NCBI GenBank assembly: GCA_032095175.1
Contig: DAMCZI010000023.1
Location: forward strand, 1 to 64,000
DNA: 64,000 nt
DNA from: DAMCZI01 sp032095175
GTDB taxonomy: Bacteria; Bacillota; Clostridia; Clostridiales; Caloramatoraceae
Direction: 5' to 3'
Below the pieces are notes generated by a model that did not search any database, was not told the DNA's origin, and saw nothing but the letters and a program-made list of their open reading frames with translations. Shown here in pieces: positions 51,153-61,238 of this stretch; position 1 is the stretch's first letter, and every line of letters starts with the position of its first letter. The translations under genes and the position numbers were made by a program.

Positions 51153-53384
51153 ATGCAGCTAAAAAAAAGGGAGATTCTTGCTCAGGATTATGCAAACGTT
51201 TGTACAATGGGTAACTTTCGAAAAGTGCAATATAGTGAAAATAATGCTGTTTTCCTATTTGAAAAGGGTAAAATCGAGATAAGTTACTTTGATTGTGATA
51301 TCATAAAGGTCTTTATAGGAGAAAAGAATGAAGAGAGTCAGGAAACAGGAGCTGTTGTTAACAATCTTGGCACTGGAAGCTTTACCTTAGAAGAAAGGGA
51401 CATTGAATTTGTATTAAAAGGTAAAAGGGTAATAACTACATTAAATAAATTAAATGGTAAAGTGAATTTTTATAATAATGATTGGACAATTATTTGTGAG
51501 GATTTTAACTGCAGTGGAAAGGATGAGAATGGAAACATATTCATATCAAAGATTAATGACGCTCTTGGATATTATGGTTTTGGGGAAAAGGGAGATACAT
51601 TAAATAAAAAGGGAAAGTATATTGAAAACTATAACACTGATGACCCTGAAACCGATGATAAATCATTTTTGTTTTATAAAACGATACCTTTTTTTACAGC
51701 TCTAAAGGAAAATTCAGCCTATGGAATCTATTTTGATAATAGCTTCAGAAGCTATTTTGATATGGGAAATTCATATGAAGATAGAATATTTTTTGGCGCT
51801 GATGGTGGACAAATACAATACTACTTTTTAGCAGGGAATGACATAAAGGATATTGAAGGTTTGTATGCGAGGATTACTGGCACAATGGACATGCCAGCTC
51901 TTTGGACATTGGGATATCAACAGTGTAGATACAGCTATTATTCAAGAAAAGAAGTAGAGGAGCTTGTTGATACTTTTACAGAAAAAGGGATACCGCTGGA
52001 TACAGTTTATCTTGATATAGATTATATGAATGGCTATAGAGTATTTACTTTTAATGAAGATAAATTCCCCAAACCTAAGGAAATGATAGAGAACCTAAGA
52101 AAAAAGGGAATTAAAACCATAACAATTGTGGATCCTGGAGTTAAAGTAGATGAAGAATATGAGGTATATAACAGGGGAATTAAGGGAGACTGCTTTGTAA
52201 GAAAACATGATGGGGAGCTGTATACAGGTGATGTATGGGCAGGAGAAAGTGCATTTCCTGACTTTGCAAATAAAAATGCAAGGGAATGGTGGAAGAAAGA
52301 GATAAAGGAATTCTTAAAGCTTGGAATTGCTGGGATATGGAACGATATGAATGAACCTGCAGTATTCGATCCTGAATATGCAACAATGCCTGAAAGCTGT
52401 CTTCATTTTGGGGATAATGGAGTTATGGAACATAAGGAATTTCATAATAGGTATGGTTTTGAAATGACAAGATGTTCAAAGGAAGCCCAGGAGGAGTCAA
52501 GAGAAAATCTAAGAAGCTTTTCAATGACAAGAGCAACCTTTGCAGGAGGGCAAAGATTTTCTTCCATATGGACTGGCGATAACAGAAGCAGATGGGATCA
52601 GATGAGAATGTCCATACCTATGAACTCAAATCTTGGAATATCAGGTTTTGCCTATGTTGGAAATGATATTGGAGGATTTGGTGAGGATACTAATGAAGAG
52701 CTTTTTATCAGATGGATGGAGCTTGGAACATTTTTGCCCATAATGAGAAACCATTCAGCTGTATTTACTAGAAGGCAGGAACCTTGGAGTTTTGGGAAGA
52801 GAGCGGAAAATATTAGTAAGAAGGCAATTATGCTGAGATATAAGCTAATTCCTTATTTATATAATATGTTTTACAAAGCACATTTAGATGGAATTCCTGT
52901 GTTTAGACCTATGATTTCGGAATATTGCAAGGATATGAAGCTCTTGAATATGAAGGAGCAGTTCATGTTTGGAGACTCAATGCTTATAGCCCCAGTTCTC
53001 CATGAGGGAGAAAGAAGCAAGGTTGTTTATCTTCCTAAGGGTAGATGGTATAACTTCTTTACAAATGGATGTTTTGAAGGAGAAAAGTATTATACAATTG
53101 ATGTTCCTCTTGATGAAATACCTGTGTTTGTAAAGGAAGGAAGCATAATGCCTGTATATGAAGAGGAGTATATGAATCTTGAAAATAGGCCATCAAAAAC
53201 AACCTTCTACTGCTATGGTAAGGATTGCGATTGTATCTATTATGAAGATGATGGAAGCACAATGAATTATAAGAAGGGTAAATACAATCTGCTAGAGATA
53301 AAGGTAAAAGCAGGTGATGCAGTTATAGATTATAAACACAGAGGATTTGAAAAAGAAGCCATTTTCGATTTTAAATACATCTAA
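51153..53384 (+). CDS. GH31 alpha-glucosidase
   Basis: A 743-residue enzyme with an N-terminal beta domain and GH31 barrel. The nucleophile region is GIWNDMNEPAVF (Asp near 396) and the acid/base lies in WTGDNRSRWDQM (Asp near 475). YGFGEKGDTLNKKGK and LFIRWMELGTFLPIMRNHS are also typical. It releases glucose from the non-reducing ends of short maltodextrins inside the cell, as there is no signal peptide. GGGAGGGG precedes the ATG; the kinase gene follows 45 bases after. Confidence 0.92.
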   Translation: MQLKKREILAQDYANVCTMGNFRKVQYSENNAVFLFEKGKIEISYFDCDIIKVFIGEKNEESQETGAVVNNLGTGSFTLEERDIEFVLKGKRVITTLNKLNGKVNFYNNDWTIICEDFNCSGKDENGNIFISKINDALGYYGFGEKGDTLNKKGKYIENYNTDDPETDDKSFLFYKTIPFFTALKENSAYGIYFDNSFRSYFDMGNSYEDRIFFGADGGQIQYYFLAGNDIKDIEGLYARITGTMDMPALWTLGYQQCRYSYYSRKEVEELVDTFTEKGIPLDTVYLDIDYMNGYRVFTFNEDKFPKPKEMIENLRKKGIKTITIVDPGVKVDEEYEVYNRGIKGDCFVRKHDGELYTGDVWAGESAFPDFANKNAREWWKKEIKEFLKLGIAGIWNDMNEPAVFDPEYATMPESCLHFGDNGVMEHKEFHNRYGFEMTRCSKEAQEESRENLRSFSMTRATFAGGQRFSSIWTGDNRSRWDQMRMSIPMNSNLGISGFAYVGNDIGGFGEDTNEELFIRWMELGTFLPIMRNHSAVFTRRQEPWSFGKRAENISKKAIMLRYKLIPYLYNMFYKAHLDGIPVFRPMISEYCKDMKLLNMKEQFMFGDSMLIAPVLHEGERSKVVYLPKGRWYNFFTNGCFEGEKYYTIDVPLDEIPVFVKEGSIMPVYEEEYMNLENRPSKTTFYCYGKDCDCIYYEDDGSTMNYKKGKYNLLEIKVKAGDAVIDYKHRGFEKEAIFDFKYI

Positions 53385-53429
53385 GCTTCAAATTATGTTT
53401 TATAAATTGGATTTTAAGAGGTGTAATAC

Positions 53430-54383
53430 GTGAAAAGATATATCGTTGGAGTAGACTTAGGAGGCACTAAAATAAGCTGTGGAATTTCAGATTTAGAAGG
53501 AAATATATTGGAAAAAGCCACAACTCCCACAAGAGCAGAAGATGGGGAGAATGCAGTTTTAAATCGAATAATTGGTTCTATAGAAATGCTTTTAAGTAAA
53601 AGTGGAGTAAAAACAGAGGAAGTAGAGGCGATAGGTATTGGTTCCCCTGGCCCCTTGGATGCTAAAAGAGGCATTATAATTGAATCCTCTAATCTTCCAT
53701 TTAAAAACTTTAATTTAACTGCTCCAATAGCACAGAATTTTAATGTCCCTGTTTATCTGGATAATGATGCAAATGTGGCGGCAATTGGTGAATTTATGTT
53801 CGGAGCGGGTAAAGGAACAGAAAATATGGTTTATATTACTGTAAGCACTGGAGTTGGTGGTGGAGCAGTATTAAATAGAAAAATATACAGAGGAAATACA
53901 TCAAATGCTCTAGAAATCGGTCACACAACAGTTTTACCTGGAGGACCAAGATGTAATTGTGGCAACATTGGATGTTTAGAGGCACTTGCATCTGGCACTG
54001 CAATAGCAAAAAGAGGAAAAGAAGCAGCATTTAGCAATGCAAATACTACACTTAAAAAATATGAAAATATAACCTCCTATGAGGTCTTTGAAGAAGCCAA
54101 GGCAAAGGATGAGGTTGCAGGTGAAATAATAGAAGAAGCAATGACTTACCTTGGAATCGGAGTTGCCAATTTCATTTCTACCTTTGACCCTGAAATTGTA
54201 ATAATAGGTGGGGGAGTTTCAAAGGCAGGAAGTATTGTATTTGAAACAGTGCAAAGAGTAGTTAATAAAAGGTGTTTAAAATCTATGGCAGAGTCGTGTA
54301 GGATAGTTCCAGCAGTATTGGGAAATGATGCTGGTGTTATAGGAGCAGCTGCACTTGGAATAATGGAAAACAGGTCATTATAA
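53430..54383 (+). CDS. ROK-family glucokinase
   Basis: The N-terminal phosphate-binding motif is VGVDLGGTKISCG. The ROK signature and zinc site are ALEIGHTTVLPGG and CNCGNIGCLEALASG, with the catalytic Asp in YLDNDANVAA. It is 317 residues long and starts at GTG after AAGAGGTG. It probably phosphorylates glucose released by the alpha-glucosidase and maltose phosphorylase. A regulator role is excluded by the absence of an HTH. Confidence 0.9.
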   Translation: MKRYIVGVDLGGTKISCGISDLEGNILEKATTPTRAEDGENAVLNRIIGSIEMLLSKSGVKTEEVEAIGIGSPGPLDAKRGIIIESSNLPFKNFNLTAPIAQNFNVPVYLDNDANVAAIGEFMFGAGKGTENMVYITVSTGVGGGAVLNRKIYRGNTSNALEIGHTTVLPGGPRCNCGNIGCLEALASGTAIAKRGKEAAFSNANTTLKKYENITSYEVFEEAKAKDEVAGEIIEEAMTYLGIGVANFISTFDPEIVIIGGGVSKAGSIVFETVQRVVNKRCLKSMAESCRIVPAVLGNDAGVIGAAALGIMENRSL

Positions 54384-54384
54384 T

Positions 54385-54465
54385 GAAAAAATAATTAGTA
54401 AATTAAAAGTAAAACCAGATTATATTATAGAAGATGCAACAAAGTTGCCAGACTTATTGTTTTAA
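54385..54465 (+). pseudogene. Short remnant resembling a HAD-type C-terminus
   Basis: A start-less frame right after the kinase stop reads ISKLKVKPDYIIEDATKLPD then LLF and stop, like the end of a HAD phosphatase. A further fragment in the next 60 bases (DYYEVIYKIDFNDK) also lacks a start. Nothing else is seen up to the terminator, so this is probably decayed DNA. Confidence 0.3.
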
Positions 54466-54586
54466 TCCGAGTGATTATTATGAGGTTATTTATAAGATAG
54501 ATTTTAATGATAAATAAATATTTAAAATTTCATTATTAGGAAGAATATAGAGGTTCATGATAGAAAGATTTTAATAAAATCAGTAG

Positions 54587-54625
54587 AAAAGCACTATTGT
54601 TAGAGCAAACAATAGTGCTTTTTTC
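54587..54625 (+). terminator. Terminator of the alpha-glucosidase/glucokinase unit
   Basis: AAAAGCACTATTGTT pairs with AACAATAGTGCTTTT, then TT. Confidence 0.88.
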
Positions 54626-54683
54626 ATTTCATGAAAGAGAGGTACTTATTGCTAATTACTAACTTTAAGGTAAAAAGATTGGG

Positions 54684-56957
54684 CTAGTTATTGTTTGTTA
54701 CATATTGCATCCCATTATAGAGAATATGAGCAAATTCTGCCATTGTTATATTTTCCTTTGGCTTAATGGCCTTTATGTTTGCATCAATTATTGAAAGTCC
54801 CTTTGCTAGTGCAATATATCCATATTTATCTGGGCTTATGCTCTTTGCATCGGTGTAGTTAAGTGAGAAAATACCCTTTGCTTGCGCTAGTTTGCTATAT
54901 TTTGTACAGTCTACAATGTATTTGTACATTTCTTCTCGGGTTATATTCTCATCAAACTTAAGATCTATGCTTTCATTTTTTATGATGCCATGAAATACAG
55001 CCAGCTGTAGGTATTTATATTTTTCGGTGCCTTTTTCTACATTTTTAAACTTTAGTTCCTCAGCATTTCTTATAAGATATGGATTGTATCCTCTGGTGTT
55101 TACTATTGATTTGATTACATCAAATCGTGTTGCCTTTTTATTAACATCAAAGTCCTTTGCATCGAATATTCCATAGGATGCAAGCAGGGTTATTTCCTTT
55201 TCATATGGATTACCCTTTATATTTTTTGAAAGCGCATCATTAACATTTTGCATGTCTTCACCGTAGAAGTTAACAAACTTACCTGTGAATGCGTCGATAT
55301 AACCTGCCATATAATATGTGTAATCATCTGATTTTAACATATACACAATATCAACTTTGTTGTTTTGCTCGTTAGTCTCGCTATTTCCTCCTAAAGTTAT
55401 ATAGGATAGAACAGGTTTTGATGATTCAAAATATATTTCCTTTGCAGCCTCTGGTTGAATTATATTTTTAAGCTCAGGAAATTTTAAATCGTCATCCCAG
55501 GAAGAGGACATACGTATAACCTTTCCAGTTGCAGTATCAATTGATATGCTTACTGAATTTCCTATATAAATGATATCGTTTACTCTACGAGTAAATAAAA
55601 AACTGTATTCAGGAGAGTTTACTTTCTTGCCATTTAGCATGAATGTTCCATTATAAAATTTTTGTTCAGTATTAATATCCTTAACCCTGTTTGGGAAGTA
55701 TTGAGAAACTGTATCAATAGCTTTTGAATATGCTTCCTCCCATGTAATCTTAGGAACAATGTTTTCTTCCTGGCGTGGATAGAATTCGTGTTTATACAGG
55801 GAAATAAGCTGCCCAGTTGCTGCATTTAATAACATATTACCGCCATCATAGCCCATTACACCTTTTCTAAACTGTACACTCCAGGTTGGAAGTCCTCCTG
55901 TTTCATAGTAATTGTTGTTTTCTTGATAAGATAAGTTTTCTATTTTATATTCGTTGCCTACTGCTTCCTTTATTATTTCGTTTGCTATTTCTTCTGCCTT
56001 GACTCTATCCATTTCCTTGTCAAGCTTCTTAATTTCTTTATACTTACTTAGAAATCCCTGACGCTCAATTTCATTTAGATTTTTCGTTTTCATTTCTTTA
56101 TTATCATAGGGTGCTGTCAACATTTTTCCTGTTTTTCCATCAACATAAATTCCATTCGAGAAGGATGGATAATATACCAGCCTTATTTCTGATGGTGCAG
56201 CATCATAATACCTTTGGTTCCTATAAGGAACGTATTGTAGATTGAATTGAACTTCATTTTTAAATATTTCAAATGCTTTTTCTTCTCCGATGGTGCCTTC
56301 CTTGCTTGGGAAGGTTAACTCGTCATCCCAACTGGAGCTGTAGCTTGTTACTTCACCGTCAATGCTATTGAACATTACATTTATGGTGTTATTTGTAAAT
56401 TCGATTCCGTTTACAAGTCTTATGTAGCTAAAGTTATAGTTGGGATTGTATCCATAATAGTATCTAGCGAAGTTGTCATTTGTTAGTTTAGCATTTTTTA
56501 AAGCTCCAGGATTTATTTTTTCAATAAATTCTTCAACTAATTTTTGTGATTGTTCCCTTGTATATTTAGGAACCTTAGGAACTTCGTTTGAATATCGGTT
56601 TTTACTTATGGATAATATTTTTCCTGTATCTGCATCAATTGAGGTGCTAAAATTCATTTGGTTTTTTTCATCGAATTTATTCCAGTTTAAGTGCCATACA
56701 TAACGAGTTCGTTCATTATAACCATCTTCAAAATTACATACGTTTTGGTATAGTTTAGTGTCAAGCTCAATATTGAAGTAATTTTTAAAAGCTTTGATTG
56801 AAATTTTAATAGCATCTTCCTTAGTGATCTTTGCGTTCTTTTCTTCCAGTGCTAATGCATTTTGAATATTTGTATCTTCTTTTGCAAAGACAGTAGAAGT
56901 CATACTAAAAATAAAAAGAACCATCATAAGAAGGGATAGTAGCCTTTTCCTATTCAT
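54684..56957 (-). CDS. Secreted YcdB/YcdC-repeat protein with S-layer homology domains
   Basis: A signal peptide (MNRKRLLSLLMMVLFIFSMT, cleavage near VFA) is followed by repeated PepSY-like YcdB/YcdC modules (ITKEDAIKISIKAFKNYFN; SSWDDELTFP; SSWDDDLKFPEL; INADTG-like IDADTGKI and IDTATGKV). Three SLH-type segments form the C-terminus (ATRFDVIKSIVNTRGYNPY; NITREEMYKYIVD; ENITMAEFAHILYNG). I start at 56957, seven bases after GGAGG. It is attached non-covalently to the wall; PepSY-like modules may inhibit or chaperone proteases (inference). Confidence 0.83.
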   Translation of the reverse strand: MNRKRLLSLLMMVLFIFSMTSTVFAKEDTNIQNALALEEKNAKITKEDAIKISIKAFKNYFNIELDTKLYQNVCNFEDGYNERTRYVWHLNWNKFDEKNQMNFSTSIDADTGKILSISKNRYSNEVPKVPKYTREQSQKLVEEFIEKINPGALKNAKLTNDNFARYYYGYNPNYNFSYIRLVNGIEFTNNTINVMFNSIDGEVTSYSSSWDDELTFPSKEGTIGEEKAFEIFKNEVQFNLQYVPYRNQRYYDAAPSEIRLVYYPSFSNGIYVDGKTGKMLTAPYDNKEMKTKNLNEIERQGFLSKYKEIKKLDKEMDRVKAEEIANEIIKEAVGNEYKIENLSYQENNNYYETGGLPTWSVQFRKGVMGYDGGNMLLNAATGQLISLYKHEFYPRQEENIVPKITWEEAYSKAIDTVSQYFPNRVKDINTEQKFYNGTFMLNGKKVNSPEYSFLFTRRVNDIIYIGNSVSISIDTATGKVIRMSSSWDDDLKFPELKNIIQPEAAKEIYFESSKPVLSYITLGGNSETNEQNNKVDIVYMLKSDDYTYYMAGYIDAFTGKFVNFYGEDMQNVNDALSKNIKGNPYEKEITLLASYGIFDAKDFDVNKKATRFDVIKSIVNTRGYNPYLIRNAEELKFKNVEKGTEKYKYLQLAVFHGIIKNESIDLKFDENITREEMYKYIVDCTKYSKLAQAKGIFSLNYTDAKSISPDKYGYIALAKGLSIIDANIKAIKPKENITMAEFAHILYNGMQYVTNNN

Positions 56958-57251
56958 TTTCATACCTCCTAGAAAATATTTATAATTGGCTGTTGTAATA
57001 TAATATTTAAGTTTAAAGAGCGCCAATTTAACCGATGACTATGTATTTTTAATACTTTAGCGATGGTAATACTGAAATAAATAGTATATCATCGAAGAAA
57101 TTAACAGAGTATAACTATAGTCACCGATAGGAAAACTACACTATAATTATAAATCTATTTAACAAATATTACAAATATTACCTGGTAGATTTTTGTTTTT
57201 ACAATTAAGAAATAAGAATATATAAAGTCGGGTATATACAATTTCAAATGT

Positions 57252-57305
57252 TATCACTATTGATAACCATATCACTATTGACAACATTATCGATAGTGAT
57301 ATAAT
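57252..57305 (+). promoter_or_regulatory. Promoter with three copies of a TATCACTATYGAYAA operator
   Basis: TATCACTATTGATAA (57252), TATCACTATTGACAA (57270) and the inverted TTATCGATAGTGATA (57287) are closely spaced. The second supplies the TTGACA -35 (57278-57283) and the third covers the spacer up to TATAAT at 57300-57305 (16-base spacing). It should control the SGNH hydrolase gene. Nothing else is seen in 56958-57390 except a likely promoter for the divergent SLH gene. Confidence 0.7.
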
Positions 57306-57390
57306 AAAGACAAATAAACATATAAATATTCTTTTGAATATACATATACTTCAATATAGAAAATAAGTTATATAACCAGGGGGCGATAAT

Positions 57391-58104
57391 ATGGTTATTA
57401 AGGAAAAATACAACTGCATGCTTTTGGGAGATTCTATTTCAAAGGGGGTAATATACGATGATGAGAAGAAGCGTTATGTTACTCTAAAGGATAATTACAC
57501 ATCTCTTATTGAAGGCAAGATAAATTTGAATATATATAATGCATCAAGATTTGGAAATACAATAACAAAAGGAATTGAAAGGCTTGATAATGATGTAGTG
57601 AAGATCCATCCTGATATAGTTGTTATTGAATTTGGGGGAAATGATTGTGATTTTAATTGGGATGAGGTTGCATCGAGTCCTGATGAAGACCATAATCCTA
57701 ATACAGATTTTGATATTTTTAAAAACTCTCTACATAATCTTATTAACTGTCTTAGGAAAGAGGGTATGTTCCCAGTGGTTTTTTCGATTCCTCCAATTGA
57801 TTCTGACAGGTACTTCGATTGGATAAGCAAAAATGATGAAAAAAAGGCAACTGGAATACTAAAGTGGCTTGGAACGAAAAATAAAATATACTGGTGGCAG
57901 GAAAGGTATAACTCTGCAATAATAGAGGCATCGGTAGAAACTAACACACCTTGGGTTGATATAAGATCCGCCTTTCTTCAACAGCCAGACTATAGAAAAC
58001 TCCTATGTAGTGATGGAATACATCCAAACCCTGATGGACACAAAGTAATTGCAGGGAGGATTATGGATTTTATAAGCAAGAGATATTCATTTTTACTTAT
58101 TTAG
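57391..58104 (+). CDS. SGNH/GDSL-family hydrolase
   Basis: The four SGNH blocks are visible: LLGDSISKGVIYDD (Ser nucleophile), the Gly in RFGNTITKG, VIEFGGNDCDFNW (Asn) and DGIHPNPDGHKVIAGRI (Asp and His). The 237-residue protein is cytoplasmic. Substrates for the family are acetyl or acyl esters. It is preceded by GGGGGC and a regulated promoter and followed by a terminator, so it is its own unit. Confidence 0.87.
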   Translation: MVIKEKYNCMLLGDSISKGVIYDDEKKRYVTLKDNYTSLIEGKINLNIYNASRFGNTITKGIERLDNDVVKIHPDIVVIEFGGNDCDFNWDEVASSPDEDHNPNTDFDIFKNSLHNLINCLRKEGMFPVVFSIPPIDSDRYFDWISKNDEKKATGILKWLGTKNKIYWWQERYNSAIIEASVETNTPWVDIRSAFLQQPDYRKLLCSDGIHPNPDGHKVIAGRIMDFISKRYSFLLI

Positions 58105-58177
58105 AAAATGATAAGTAATTTGCGACAAAGTATTGTTGATTCATAGAGAAAAGAGCTTGGCAAGTGGTACTTGCTTA

Positions 58178-58225
58178 AAATATAGTGGCCTACCAAATAT
58201 TCTTTGGTAGGCCACTATATTTTTG
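58178..58225 (+). terminator. Terminator after the SGNH gene
   Basis: A perfect stem (ATATAGTGGCCTACCAAA with TTTGGTAGGCCACTATAT) around a five-base loop, then TTT. Confidence 0.92.
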
Positions 58226-58298
58226 ATTGATTAATAGCAGATATTGGGGATAATAATGGAAAAACGTGATGAACGATGACAAAATTGGATAATATATG

Positions 58299-58355
58299 TT
58301 GACTTTTGTATATACAGATTGTAAAATGAAAAAAGAGTTACGAAACCGGTTACGT
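58299..58355 (+). promoter_or_regulatory. Promoter and palindromic operator of the nucleoside operon
   Basis: TTGACT (58299-58304) and TAAAAT (58322-58327) are 17 bases apart. ACGAAACCGGTTACGT at 58340-58355 is palindromic at seven of eight pairs with a CG centre, as for LacI-family operators, but differs from the maltodextrin motif. Confidence 0.65.
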
Positions 58356-58457
58356 AAAATGAAATGATTCAATTTATTCGCTTGAAGTGTTTATACGACC
58401 CAAAAATTCAGAATCTTATAAAAATTATGTCTTAAATGATATTTAAGGGGGATATGT

Positions 58458-59585
58458 ATGAAAAAGATAGTGAGCTTTATAATTAGTTTAGCATTAGTAT
58501 CATCACTGCTTCTTACTGGTTGTGGTAATAGTAAGCAAGCAGATAACAATCAGCAAGAAAAGAAGGATGGAAAGAAGCTAAAGGTTGTTATGCTTATAAA
58601 TGGAACATTAGGCGATAAGTCCTTCTATGATTCAGCTGATGCTGGAATGAAGATGATAAAAGAAAAGTACGGTGATAGTGTTGAAACAAAGACAATAGAA
58701 ATGGGATATGATCAGACTAAATGGCAGCCAACCCTAGAAGATATTTCAGAACAGGATTGGGATTTGATTTGTGCAGGAACATGGCAGATGAAGGAACCAT
58801 TTGAGGCAGTTGCTCCAAATTATCCAGATAAAAAATATGTAATATTTGATACAGCAGTGGATTATGACAAGGGAGATTATAAAAATGTATACTCAATACT
58901 TTATAAGCAAAATGAAGGTGCTTATGTAATAGGTGCACTTGCAGCAAAGGTAACTAATTCAAAGATGCCTTTTGCAAACACAGAGCACAAGATTGGATTT
59001 TTAGGAGTAAGTGATATTCCAGTTATAAACGATTTCCTTGTTGGATACATACAGGGAGCAAAGAGTGTTGATAATGATATTAAGGTTTCAATTTCCTATG
59101 TTGGTTCACCTAATGACTCAGCCAAGGGAAAAGAAATGGCTCTTTCACAGTATAACAAGGGTGTAGATATAGCATTTAACGTTGCAGGACAATCTGGTCT
59201 TGGACTTATAGATGCAGCAAAGGAAACTAAGAAATATGCACTTGGAGTAGACAGTGACCAAGCACTATTATTTAAGGATACAGACCCAGAAAAAGCAAAA
59301 ATAATTTGCAGTTCATTGTTAAAGAGGGTAGACGTATCAATCCTTAGAGCATTTGAGCTATTTAAAGATGGAAAGCTTGCCTTCGGACAGTCAGAGGCTC
59401 TTGGATTTAAGGAAGATTGTATAGGAATTGCAGAAAATGATATCTATAATGAAGTCGTTTCAGAAGATATTAGAAAAGAAATAAACACAATTAAAGAAAA
59501 GATAGTAAAGGGAGAAGTTAATGTTGATACAGCGTTTGGAATGGACGCAAGTAAGATAGATGCAATAAGAAACTCTGTAAAATAA
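58458..59585 (+). CDS. BMP-family nucleoside-binding lipoprotein
   Basis: The signal peptide ends in LLTGC (Cys 22). The Bmp/Med fold shows in VVMLINGTLGDKSFYDSADA, WDLICAGTWQMKEPFEAVAP and IAFNVAGQSGLGLIDAAKET (the ligand Asp follows in GVDSDQ). BMP proteins of this set bind purine nucleosides. It heads an operon with an ATPase, two permeases and a nucleoside hydrolase; GGGGG precedes the ATG. Confidence 0.9.
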   Translation: MKKIVSFIISLALVSSLLLTGCGNSKQADNNQQEKKDGKKLKVVMLINGTLGDKSFYDSADAGMKMIKEKYGDSVETKTIEMGYDQTKWQPTLEDISEQDWDLICAGTWQMKEPFEAVAPNYPDKKYVIFDTAVDYDKGDYKNVYSILYKQNEGAYVIGALAAKVTNSKMPFANTEHKIGFLGVSDIPVINDFLVGYIQGAKSVDNDIKVSISYVGSPNDSAKGKEMALSQYNKGVDIAFNVAGQSGLGLIDAAKETKKYALGVDSDQALLFKDTDPEKAKIICSSLLKRVDVSILRAFELFKDGKLAFGQSEALGFKEDCIGIAENDIYNEVVSEDIRKEINTIKEKIVKGEVNVDTAFGMDASKIDAIRNSVK

Positions 59586-59684
59586 TAGAATATAAATGAG
59601 GCAGGTTCAAAAACACATAATATGATGCATAACTTTAGAATCTGCCTTTAAATTTATCATAACTAAGCGAAATGGAGAGTTATT

Positions 59685-61238
59685 ATGAAGAAAGAGCTTT
59701 TAAGAATGGAGAAAATAACCAAGGTATACCCTAATGGTATCATTGCAAATGAGGGTGTTAACTTTTCCATTGTAGAAGGTGAAATACATTCTCTCGTTGG
59801 AGAAAATGGTGCAGGAAAATCAACATTAATGAAAATATTATTTGGTCTGGAAAGCATGCAGGAGGGAGCAATATACCTTAATGGAGAAAAAATTAACATT
59901 ACTAGTCCTTCTGCTGCAATTAAACATGGAATAGGAATGGTACATCAGCACTTTAAGCTTGTTCCTTCCATGACTGTTGCAGAGAATATGGTTTTAGGAA
60001 TTGAGCCTAAAAAGGGTATGTTTATTGATGCTGCAAAGGCTATTGAAATTACTGAAAATCTTTCTAAAACCTATAATCTTCATGTGGACCCGAGGGCAAA
60101 GGTTGATGATCTTCCTGTTGGCTTGAAACAGAAGGTAGAAATATTAAAAGCGCTTCTTAGAGGAGCGAAAATTTTAATACTAGACGAGCCTACAGCAGTT
60201 TTAACACCTCAGGAAACTGTGGAACTCTTCCAAGAGTTGGTTTATTTAAAGGAACATGGCCACACCATCATATTCATTTCACATAAGCTTCATGAGATTA
60301 AGCAAATATGCGACAGAATAACCATAATGAGAAATGGAAGAAGTATGGGTGTCCATGAAACCAGCAAGGTTTCTGAAGAGGATATTTCAAGACTTATGGT
60401 TGGAAGAGATGTTATCCTAAAAATTTCAAAGGAAAAGGCAAAGCCAGGGAAAAAAGTACTTGAGGTTAATAATTTAACCTATATTAATGATGTAGGTAAA
60501 AAAGCATTAAATGATGTTTCCTTTAGTGTAAGAAGTGGGGAAATTCTTGGTATAGCAGGTGTTGAAGGGAATGGACAAAGTGAGCTTGTAGAGTTAATAA
60601 ATGGTCTTAAAAAAATCAACACCGGGGAAATTAGAATATGTGATCAAAAAATAAAGGATTTAGATATAAGAGAGATTAGAAATCTTGGTACATCACACAT
60701 CCCAGAGGATAGAATGGTATGTGGAATTGCTGGGAATATGAGCATAGAGCAAAATTTAATATCTGATAAGTATTATAAAGAGGAATTTAACAGGAAGCTG
60801 CTATTTAAAATGGACCATATTAATCAGTTTGCTAATAAGCTGGTTAAGGAATATGGTGTTAAGTGCGGCTCCATAAATCAAAAGGTTGGAATGCTTTCAG
60901 GAGGAAATATTCAAAAGGTTGTTGTTGCCAGAGAATGTTCATCCAATCCAAGGCTTTTGGTGGCAGACCAGCCGACAAGAGGTATAGATGTCGGTGCAAC
61001 TGAGTTTATAAGAAAAAGAATTGTTGAATTAAGGGATAATGGAAGTGGAGTACTTTTAATTTCAGCAGATTTAAATGAAGTTTTAGAGTTAAGTGATAGC
61101 TTGATTATTATGTACAATGGGGAAATTGCAGCATATTTTGAGGATGCTTCAAAGGTTACAGAATCCGAGTTGGGACTTTATATGCTTGGAATAAAGAAAC
61201 AATCTCCAGAAGAAGTTGGGGGTGCATTGCATGAATAA
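59685..61238 (+). CDS. Nucleoside ABC transporter tandem ATPase
   Basis: It has two ABC domains in one 517-residue chain, as in sugar/nucleoside (RbsA, NupA-like) importers. Domain 1 has Walker A GENGAGKSTLMKIL and Walker B ILILDEPTAVLTP. Domain 2 has GVEGNGQSELVELI in place of a canonical Walker A, LSGGNIQKVVVAREC and LLVADQPTRGIDVGA. The degenerate second site is usual in this family. It lies 99 bases after the BMP gene and overlaps the permease start by eight bases. Confidence 0.92.
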   Translation: MKKELLRMEKITKVYPNGIIANEGVNFSIVEGEIHSLVGENGAGKSTLMKILFGLESMQEGAIYLNGEKINITSPSAAIKHGIGMVHQHFKLVPSMTVAENMVLGIEPKKGMFIDAAKAIEITENLSKTYNLHVDPRAKVDDLPVGLKQKVEILKALLRGAKILILDEPTAVLTPQETVELFQELVYLKEHGHTIIFISHKLHEIKQICDRITIMRNGRSMGVHETSKVSEEDISRLMVGRDVILKISKEKAKPGKKVLEVNNLTYINDVGKKALNDVSFSVRSGEILGIAGVEGNGQSELVELINGLKKINTGEIRICDQKIKDLDIREIRNLGTSHIPEDRMVCGIAGNMSIEQNLISDKYYKEEFNRKLLFKMDHINQFANKLVKEYGVKCGSINQKVGMLSGGNIQKVVVARECSSNPRLLVADQPTRGIDVGATEFIRKRIVELRDNGSGVLLISADLNEVLELSDSLIIMYNGEIAAYFEDASKVTESELGLYMLGIKKQSPEEVGGALHE

